Positions 43,071 to 49,077 of a DNA stretch of 56,326 bases are shown here, one piece after another (positions within the stretch are counted from its first letter, which is position 1; each line of letters starts with the position of its first letter). The notes under the pieces were generated by a model, which worked only from the letters and a program-made list of their open reading frames with translations, did not search any database and was not told the DNA's origin. Origin of the DNA: Candidatus Chloroploca mongolica (GTDB lineage Bacteria; Chloroflexota; Chloroflexia; Chloroflexales; Chloroflexaceae); assembly GCF_004762035.2 (NCBI RefSeq), contig NZ_SIJK02000002.1, positions 174,589 to 230,914 of the forward strand. The letters are read 5' to 3'. The translations under genes and the position numbers were made by a program.

Positions 43071-44234
43071 TTAGCCTTTATCCCGATCGATCGCCTGGAG
43101 ACTAAAGAGCAATGCTCGCGGCACATGGAAAAAGCCCTTGTAATTGCCACCTTTGCTCGTCAGCGCCAGATCGCCCCGCCGATCACAGTACCCAAACCAC
43201 TCGCCATGCACCGGATCAACAAAATGGGTGTAGGTATAACGATCCACCCGCTCGAGCCAAGTCAGCCAGTGCGCCTCGCGGGTGAGGGTATAGGCCAGTA
43301 CCAGCGCATAGATCGCCTCGGCATGCGGCCACCAGAGCTTCATCGTCGCCTCAAGTTGGAGCGTCGGGCGGCCCGCGAGATCCATAAAATAGAAGAGGCC
43401 GTCATACTGCGCGTCCCAGCCCAGTTCAAGCGCGCCAGCCAGGGCCGCAAACGCCACCTGCTGCGCCTGAGCATCGGGGTTGCGGGCGAGCATGTGCAGC
43501 AGAATCCAGACCGTCTCGATCGTGTGCCCAGGGCTAAAGAGCCGCCCTTCGGGAAGGGCGGTCAGATCACGACCGTCGTGCGCCACCACCTCGCGAAAGA
43601 CACGGTGCGTGGCATCGTAGTGACGCAGCACCCCGTCCACCGTCGTACGCAGCACCTCGTCATAGCGTGGATCATCAAACTGGCGAGCAAGTTCAAGCGC
43701 CATCATGCCTACCACCAACCGATCCGCCAGTTGACTCACCGCAACCTGACCGGGCAAGACCGGACGCCCAAGCAGCGTCGGCTGCTCGATCCATGCCACA
43801 ATGCGCCAAAAGAGCGCCACAGCCTCATCAAGGCACGCCGGATCGCCCGTCGCCAGCCCATACTCAAACAGACCCATCTGCACAAAGACGGCCGCATACG
43901 GCTTGCGCTGAAAAAAGAAGGGCTGGCCCTCGCGCGTCAGGCTAAAGAAGATCCGGCCCTCGGCGTCGCGCCCATAACGGCGGATAAAATCCACCCCGAG
44001 CCGCGCCGCCGCCAGCCACTCGTCACGCGGTTCCAACTCACGGTAGAGCCGGGCGAACATCCAGACCGCACGGCCCTGGAGCCACATATATTTACGCGAA
44101 TCATAGACGGTGCCATCGCGATCGAGACAGGTAAAGTAGCCGCCGTGCTCGTGATCAAGCGCATGGCGGAGCCAGAAAGGAATAACCGCGTCAACGAGAT
44201 CGCGCCGGTAGCGCTCTGCATAAGCCTCTAGCAT
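43071..44234 (-). CDS. AGE-family sugar epimerase/isomerase
   Basis: About 387 residues; the ATG at 44234 has better spacing to AGAGG than the one at 44237. N-acylglucosamine 2-epimerase family: an (alpha/alpha)6 barrel with IPFWLRHALDHEHGGYFTCL, YMWLQGRAVWMFARLY, RKPYAAVFVQMGLFEY, PGHTIETVWILLHM (an active-site His), and HAEAIYALVLAYT. These enzymes interconvert GlcNAc and ManNAc, glucose and mannose, or cleave/epimerise beta-1,4-mannobiose. Next to an alpha-mannosidase, epimerisation of mannose or ManNAc is the best guess. The conserved His residues look intact. Confidence 0.92.
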   Translation of the reverse strand: MLEAYAERYRRDLVDAVIPFWLRHALDHEHGGYFTCLDRDGTVYDSRKYMWLQGRAVWMFARLYRELEPRDEWLAAARLGVDFIRRYGRDAEGRIFFSLTREGQPFFFQRKPYAAVFVQMGLFEYGLATGDPACLDEAVALFWRIVAWIEQPTLLGRPVLPGQVAVSQLADRLVVGMMALELARQFDDPRYDEVLRTTVDGVLRHYDATHRVFREVVAHDGRDLTALPEGRLFSPGHTIETVWILLHMLARNPDAQAQQVAFAALAGALELGWDAQYDGLFYFMDLAGRPTLQLEATMKLWWPHAEAIYALVLAYTLTREAHWLTWLERVDRYTYTHFVDPVHGEWFGYCDRRGDLALTSKGGNYKGFFHVPRALLFSLQAIDRDKG

Positions 44235-44260
44235 CATTGCCTCTGCTTGTGATCCACGTG

Positions 44261-45454
44261 TTATGGCCTGAAAAGACGTTCAATCCCCAATTCAAACGTC
44301 AAGAGTGGCGCTGCCGCGCCGAGCAGCGGCGCGTCTGGGCCAAGGGCAACGACTTCGACAACCGTTGCGTGGGCAAGCGCCGGCAGGCAACGTCGCGCCA
44401 GATTGGTCACAACCGCCTTGCGCAGCAGTTCACCAAGCGGGGCAACATGGCCGGTAATCAGCACCCGCCGAATATTCAGCACGCTCACCAGACTCGCCAG
44501 CGCAATGCCGAGATAACGCCCGGCATCGGCAATCACCGCACGCGCCAGCGGATCACCAGCCTCGGCGAGATGGGCCAACTCCTCAAGCGTTGGTTCAGCC
44601 GAAAGCGCCGATGGCTGGGTCAACCGCAACTCACGCGCCTGGCGCAAAATCGCCGCACTGCTCGCCACGGTCTCCAGGCAACCCCGATTGCCACACTTGC
44701 ACAACGGGCCATCTTCGGCGACCACCAGATGTCCAATCTCACCGGCCCCATTGCCTTCACCCGTATAGAGGCGATCACCGAGCACAATGCCCGCCCCGAT
44801 GCCATTGCCAACCTTGACCACAATCAGATCGGGGGTGCCCTGAGCCTGCCCAAACATATACTCGGCCAGCGCCAGGCTATGGCTATCATTCGCCAGATAG
44901 ACCGGCAACTGACAGCGCTCTTGCACCAGTGCGCGCAAAGGCAGGTCCACCCAGCCGAAATCAACGGCCCGCACCACCGTGCCGCGCTCAACATCGATCA
45001 GACCCGGCGTATTGATGCCGATGCCCAGCAGGGGATGTTCCGCCGTACGCCGCAACTGATCAGCCACCGCATAGATCGTCTCCAGAATGGCTTCACCGTC
45101 ACACGAAGGCACGTCCAGCGTCACAGAGGCACGCAACTCACCGCGCAGATTGACGAGCGCCCCCACGACGCGCTCATTGGTCACACTGATCGCCGCCACC
45201 TGGCGCGCATCCGCGACCACACTGAGCAAAATCGGCGTCCGCCCAATTGCCACCGTCCCGTGGCCAACCTCCTCAAGCAACCCGCGCTCGAGCAACTCGC
45301 CCACCGCGTCCGAAACCGTCGCCCGCGTCAACTGCGTCAGACGCGCCAGATCAGCCCGGCTAATCGCGCCGTACTCATAGATCGTGCGCAACAACAGACG
45401 ACTGTTGTGCTCTTTGGTGTGCTGGCGGGTCGCCTTTTCGAGCAACGGATCCAC
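44261..45454 (-). CDS. ROK family transcriptional regulator (NagC/XylR type)
   Basis: 397 residues from a GTG at 45454 preceded by GAGGG. The N-terminal winged HTH (LLRTIYEYGAISRADLARLT, then QLTRATVSDAVGELLERGLL) is followed by a sugar-kinase-like ROK domain: GIGINTPGLIDVERG, YLANDSHSLALAEY, and the zinc motif CKCGNRGCLETVAS (about 262-275). ROK repressors release DNA on binding a sugar such as GlcNAc-6-P, xylose or glucose. As the first gene of the 11-gene cluster it is very likely the local regulator and represses its own promoter. Confidence 0.95.
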   Translation of the reverse strand: MDPLLEKATRQHTKEHNSRLLLRTIYEYGAISRADLARLTQLTRATVSDAVGELLERGLLEEVGHGTVAIGRTPILLSVVADARQVAAISVTNERVVGALVNLRGELRASVTLDVPSCDGEAILETIYAVADQLRRTAEHPLLGIGINTPGLIDVERGTVVRAVDFGWVDLPLRALVQERCQLPVYLANDSHSLALAEYMFGQAQGTPDLIVVKVGNGIGAGIVLGDRLYTGEGNGAGEIGHLVVAEDGPLCKCGNRGCLETVASSAAILRQARELRLTQPSALSAEPTLEELAHLAEAGDPLARAVIADAGRYLGIALASLVSVLNIRRVLITGHVAPLGELLRKAVVTNLARRCLPALAHATVVEVVALGPDAPLLGAAAPLLTFELGIERLFRP

Positions 45455-45479
45455 GGTTTCGCCCTCAACCTATTTAGAT

Positions 45480-45538
45480 AGTTCAATAAACTTACAAAAG
45501 AGTGTAGCATATTTTGGGGGGCTGTCAAGCCCCCCAAA
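45480..45538 (-). promoter_or_regulatory. Promoter and candidate operator of the glycan cluster; -35 inside a hairpin
   Basis: On the minus strand: TTGACA (45528-45523), 16-bp spacer, TACACT (45506-45501). The -35 lies in the centre of a palindrome with 11-bp arms (TTTGGGGGGCT and its complement, 45513-45538), which may also end transcription of the PlsC-like gene. Just after the expected start, AGTT-TATTG-AACT (45492-45480) is a candidate ROK operator. The promoter match is strong; the operator is tentative. Confidence 0.7.
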
Positions 45539-45560
45539 TGCCGTGCTCAGTTCAGACACC

Positions 45561-46157
45561 CTACTCGCTTGCGCGTCGTACCTCGCCCTGCCGTGCAGGA
45601 ATAGCACCGGTCACATGGGCATAAAAGGCGCGGTAGACCGCAAAATCAGCGTCAATATCGCCCGTCGGCATGCAGATTGGGCCAAGGCCAATCCGACGCT
45701 TGGCGTAATCAGCATACCCGAGCACAACAGGAACCCCGGCACCCATCGCAATATAGTAAAAGCCGGTCTTCCAATGATCAATATACTGGCGCGTCCCTTC
45801 GGGCACAATCGCGATCCGCAGGTCGGGATACTGGGCAAATTTCTCCACCATCTGCACAACAAAATTGGCCCGTGCCCCACGTAGAACTGGCATCCCCCCC
45901 AGCGCACGCAAAAGCCAGCCGAGCGGTGGGCGAAAGAGTTCAGCTTTCGAGATCCAACGAAACCGAACCCCTGTGGCCCCCATCAAGAGCAAGGTCAGGA
46001 TCAGATCGAACCATGTCGTGTGGGGGGCCCCGATGATCACACACTGCTTTGGCAACGGTCCGGCAAGCTCAGCCCGCCATCCCCTGAGCGCGAGCAGGAT
46101 GATGCAAAAGTTCTGGAACAACGTCTTACGGCCAGGTGATGATGCTGAATACGGCAT
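45561..46157 (-). CDS. Lysophospholipid acyltransferase (PlsC-like)
   Basis: 198 residues. The HX4D catalytic motif is in GAPHTTWFDLILTLL, a second motif in RWISKAELF, and VPEGTRQ corresponds to the EGTR glycerophosphate-binding motif. TFYYIAMGAGVPVVLGYADY-like spacing follows. The protein has one membrane-associated hydrophobic stretch (LILTLLLMG). It would transfer a fatty acyl group to a lysophospholipid or another lipid acceptor at the membrane. GAGG lies in front of the ATG. Monocistronic or co-transcribed after the MoxR gene 52 bp upstream. Confidence 0.88.
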   Translation of the reverse strand: MPYSASSPGRKTLFQNFCIILLALRGWRAELAGPLPKQCVIIGAPHTTWFDLILTLLLMGATGVRFRWISKAELFRPPLGWLLRALGGMPVLRGARANFVVQMVEKFAQYPDLRIAIVPEGTRQYIDHWKTGFYYIAMGAGVPVVLGYADYAKRRIGLGPICMPTGDIDADFAVYRAFYAHVTGAIPARQGEVRRASE

Positions 46158-46208
46158 TGTATCCTCGGGTGACTTTCTAGCGATGGAACAGTATCTATCA
46201 GCGGTCTA

Positions 46209-47171
46209 TTATTCCACAGGCACCGGGATCTGTGCAAGGATCTCGGCAATCAAAGCACTGCTTTTGCGGCGGCGCAGACGTGTTTCGGCGGTGAGCATCA
46301 ACCGATGACCAAGCACCACCGGCGCCATAACTTTGATATCGTCGGGCAACACAAAGGTGCGCCCACGCAGCGCCGCATACGCCTGCGCCGTCTGATAGAG
46401 CGCCAACGAACCACGGGGACTAGCCCCGAGCTCGATCTCGGGGTGGGTGCGGGTGGCGCGTACCAGTTCAACCAGGTAGCGCCGCACCTCTGGCGTCACC
46501 GCAACCATGCGCACATCCGCCTGCATCTGCAGAACCTCCGCTGCGGTGAGCACCGGCGTCAGGTCGTTCAGCGGATTGGTACGCTCAAAGCGCACCAGGA
46601 TCGCTTCTTCCTCCTCAAGGCTCGGATAGCCTGGCTCAAGTTTGAGCAAAAAGCGGTCGAGTTGCGCCTCGGGCAGCGGGAACGTCCCCTCAAGTTCAAC
46701 CGGATTCTGGGTCGCCAGCACAAGGAACGGGCGCGGCAACGGACGGGTTGCCCCATCAACCGTCACCGTCCGCTCTTGCATCGCCTCGAGCAACGCACTC
46801 TGGGTACGCGGCGTCGCCCGATTAATCTCATCAGTCAAAACAACCTGAGCGAAAAGCGGCCCCTCGCGAAACTGAAACTCCCCGATCTTCTGATTAAAAA
46901 ACGCAAGCCCGGTCATATCCGAAGGCAACACATCCGGGGTACACTGAATGCGCTGAAACGTGCAGCCAAGCGAAGCGGCCAGCGCACGCGCCAGCGTCGT
47001 CTTGCCCGTGCCAGGCACATCTTCCAGCAACACGTGGCCCTCACAGAGCATCGCGACCAGCAAGCGATCAATCAATTCTTCTTTGCCCACCATCACCCGC
47101 GCCACACTCGTTCGCGCACGGTCAATCAGTTCACTGAGCACCTGCACACGCTCACGACTCAATTGCTGCAA
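46209..47171 (-). CDS. MoxR family AAA+ ATPase
   Basis: 320 residues from a TTG start at 47171 with AAGGAG at good spacing. Walker A EDVPGTGKTTLARALA (about 54-69), Walker B VVLTDEINRATPRTQSALLEAM (in pieces, about 113-134), sensor LATQNPVELEGTFPLPEAQLDRF, and arginine finger region. MoxR proteins act as chaperones for metallo-enzymes or von Willebrand factor A-type partners. Usually DUF58 and VWA genes follow; here they do not, and the PlsC-like gene follows instead. Confidence 0.95.
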   Translation of the reverse strand: MQQLSRERVQVLSELIDRARTSVARVMVGKEELIDRLLVAMLCEGHVLLEDVPGTGKTTLARALAASLGCTFQRIQCTPDVLPSDMTGLAFFNQKIGEFQFREGPLFAQVVLTDEINRATPRTQSALLEAMQERTVTVDGATRPLPRPFLVLATQNPVELEGTFPLPEAQLDRFLLKLEPGYPSLEEEEAILVRFERTNPLNDLTPVLTAAEVLQMQADVRMVAVTPEVRRYLVELVRATRTHPEIELGASPRGSLALYQTAQAYAALRGRTFVLPDDIKVMAPVVLGHRLMLTAETRLRRRKSSALIAEILAQIPVPVE

Positions 47172-47217
47172 TCTCTTTTCTCCTTGGTGCGGGCGCCCGC
47201 CGCTCGACCCCTACTTG

Positions 47218-47260
47218 CTCTCTGCTCAAACACCAACTACGCTGGCTTTTGAGCAGAGAG
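47218..47260. repeat. Imperfect member of the hairpin family (loop TAC)
   Basis: Arms of 20 bp with 17 pairs matched, outer part CTCTCTGCTCAAA and its complement, inner part ACTACGCTGGC. It lies upstream of moxR and DUF507, between divergent genes. It looks like a decaying copy of the perfect palindromes at 8373 and 47642. Confidence 0.7.
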
Positions 47261-47271
47261 TATACACGATC

Positions 47272-47300
47272 CAGACAATGTACACACGAAATGGTATAAT
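47272..47300 (+). promoter_or_regulatory. Promoter of the DUF507 gene
   Basis: CAGACA (47272-47277), 17-bp spacer, TATAAT (47295-47300), then AAGGAGG before the ATG at 47345. Confidence 0.65.
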
Positions 47301-47344
47301 GTTCGGGTGTCAGGCCACCCGGACACGAGCAAGAAGGAGGAGCG

Positions 47345-47644
47345 ATGCGCTTATCAGAGGATAAGGTGCGCCGGATTGCCGAGCGTTTGCATGATGAACT
47401 AGCCCAGGAAAACCTGCTTATCTACCGCGAACTTGCCGGAAGCAAGGCTGGCGTCGGACGCGCCGCCCGCGTCAAGGCGATCTTTGATTTCATTGTCGAA
47501 GATCTGCGCCGCGAAGATGAGCTTGACGCTGAGGTTGAGAAGGTGCTCACCACCTATAGCCGCGAAATCAAAGGCACTGAACGCGACATCCTCTTTCGCA
47601 AACACAAAGAGGAAATCGCCCGCAAAAAGGGGTATATTCTCTAA
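47345..47644 (+). CDS. DUF507 family protein
   Basis: 99 residues. MRLSEDKVRRIAERLHDEL at the start and RKHKEEIARKKGYIL at the end match the small DUF507 family found in Aquificae, delta-proteobacteria and others. The protein is highly charged and helical, without membrane segments or catalytic motifs. Function unknown. It has its own promoter and a strong AAGGAGG ribosome site. Its TAA stop is the first triplet of a 65-bp perfect palindrome. Confidence 0.88.
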   Translation: MRLSEDKVRRIAERLHDELAQENLLIYRELAGSKAGVGRAARVKAIFDFIVEDLRREDELDAEVEKVLTTYSREIKGTERDILFRKHKEEIARKKGYIL

Positions 47645-47706
47645 CATGCTGAGATCACACAAAAAAGCCAGCTACGCTGGCTTTTTTGTGTGATCTCAGC
47701 ATGTTA
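47642..47706. terminator. Perfect palindrome, 31-bp arms, loop TAC, between convergent genes
   Basis: 65 bp: 31-bp perfect arms with core AAAGCCAGCTACGCTGGCTTT and T6 runs on both sides, a model bidirectional intrinsic terminator. It starts exactly at the stop codon of the DUF507 gene and ends 2 bp before the stop codon of the PspC gene, filling the entire gap. Confidence 0.9.
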
Positions 47707-47708
47707 CA

Positions 47709-47990
47709 TTACTGCTTCTTGACGGGCTGGCCGGTGTAGGGGTCGTACTGCCACTCGCCCGTCGGATCAACCGGCGGCTGGAGCGTGTTCTGCGCACTGC
47801 TCTGCACACGGGCCTCCTCAGGCATCACAATCCAGAGGATCAGATAGAGCAACGGGCTGAGGCCACTCAGCACGGCGAGCACAAAGACCAGACGCACAAT
47901 CGTGGCATCAATATTGAAATACCCGGCCAAGCCGCCACATACCCCACCAAGCATACGATTGCTGGAACTGCGTACCAGACGATTTCCCAT
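47709..47990 (-). CDS. PspC domain membrane protein
   Basis: 93 residues. RSSSNRMLGGVCGGLAGYFNIDATIVRL is the PspC signature (given here as RSSSNRMLGGVCGGL and GYFNIDATIVRL), followed by a membrane helix (FVLAVLSGLSPLLYLILWIVMP). The C-terminal tail ends with TGEWQYDPYTGQPVKKQ. PspC-domain proteins are linked to envelope-stress responses; this single-domain form occurs alone in many Gram-positive and Chloroflexi genomes. Strong AAGGAG upstream of the ATG. Confidence 0.93.
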   Translation of the reverse strand: MGNRLVRSSSNRMLGGVCGGLAGYFNIDATIVRLVFVLAVLSGLSPLLYLILWIVMPEEARVQSSAQNTLQPPVDPTGEWQYDPYTGQPVKKQ

Positions 47991-48088
47991 GATTACGCTC
48001 CTTGCTTACGATAACCTTCACGTTACGAAGGTCACGATTCTTCACTTGCCCATATGACGACGAGCAATGGAGATAGTTGCAGCAAAGC

Positions 48089-48943
48089 TTAGAGCATAAT
48101 GGGCGTATCGTTGCGCACCAGTTCTTCGCTCAATTCCCAGAGGCGCGTCTGGGCACCACGGTCATACGAGGTGAGCGAACTGGTCTGCGCGGTACGTTTG
48201 GCAAAATATTTGCCGGTGACGCCCTCGATCTCGGGTGATGAGGCAAGGAAGATCGAGGTGTCGGCACCCTGTTCAGGGCTCAGCATAAAGATGCGCCCCA
48301 GGTTGAAGAAGATGCCAAAGAGACCTTTCGTCTCGGCGGCAAAGTTCGAGTTGACCGCTCCGGGGTGCAGACAGTTGGCCGTGACGCCAGTTCCTTCGAG
48401 TCGGCGGGCAAGTTCATAGGTAAAGAGAATATTGGCAAGTTTCGAGTCGGCGTAGGCCCGAAAGCCATTGTAGCCACGCATTGCCCGCGGGTCATCGAAG
48501 CGAACGCCGCCCCCCATATGCGCTCCCGACGAGACCGTCACAATGCGCGAGGGGGCGCTCGCCTTGAGCGTCTCCAGCAGCAGGTCGGTCAGCAAAAAGG
48601 TCGCCAGATGGTTGACCGCAAAGGTCATCTCGTAGCCATCAGCGCTGACCTGGCGCTCGTCAAGGTAGAGGCCGGCATTATTGACCAACACATCAAGGCG
48701 CTGGTAACGGCGCTTGAACTCATCAGCGGCGGCACGCACCGCCTCAAGCGACGCAAAATCGGCGAGGATAAAGTCAACCTTCTCATTCCCAGTTTCCGCA
48801 ATGATCGCATCACGGGCAGCCTCGGTGCGCTCACGATTCCGTCCGAGCAGCACAACCGTCGCGCCCATGCGGGCAAGTTCGCGGGCCGTCACCCGGCCAA
48901 TGCCGGAACTGGCCCCTGTAATCAGGGTGATTTTATTTTCCAT
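48089..48943 (-). CDS. Short-chain dehydrogenase/reductase (retinol-dehydrogenase-like)
   Basis: 284 residues. Cofactor motif TGASSGIG (about 8-15), VLVNNAGLYL, and the catalytic YADSKLANILFTYELARRL (Tyr-x-x-x-Lys). The Arg in GRNRERTEAA after the second strand suggests NADP. The closest general type is the retinol dehydrogenase 11-14/light-dependent protochlorophyllide reductase-like SDR group. The substrate is unknown. Monocistronic by position, 146 bp downstream of nothing obvious on the same strand apart from lon further upstream. Confidence 0.93.
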   Translation of the reverse strand: MENKITLITGASSGIGRVTARELARMGATVVLLGRNRERTEAARDAIIAETGNEKVDFILADFASLEAVRAAADEFKRRYQRLDVLVNNAGLYLDERQVSADGYEMTFAVNHLATFLLTDLLLETLKASAPSRIVTVSSGAHMGGGVRFDDPRAMRGYNGFRAYADSKLANILFTYELARRLEGTGVTANCLHPGAVNSNFAAETKGLFGIFFNLGRIFMLSPEQGADTSIFLASSPEIEGVTGKYFAKRTAQTSSLTSYDRGAQTRLWELSEELVRNDTPIML

Positions 48944-48982
48944 GGATGTTTTCCTTTTTTTATTTCTGCTAGAGACGGGTTA

Positions 48983-49049
48983 GTGGCGGCTGCGCCGCCA
49001 CCTCCCAGGGACGCAAACGCCCTTTGCGCCTTTGCGCCTTTGCGTCAAA
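48983..49049. repeat. GC hairpin with CTCCCAGGGACGCA tail, joined to a GCGCCTTTGCGTCAAA element
   Basis: GTGGCGGCTGCGCCGCCAC (48983-49001) is a perfect short hairpin followed by CTCCCAGGGACGCAAACG, related to the repeats at 2651 and 21070. Directly after it comes a GCGTCAAA element (49023-49049). Two repeat families therefore sit side by side between lon and the SDR gene. Confidence 0.8.
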
Positions 49050-49077
49050 TCATCAGACTATGTATTTCCCAAACTTC

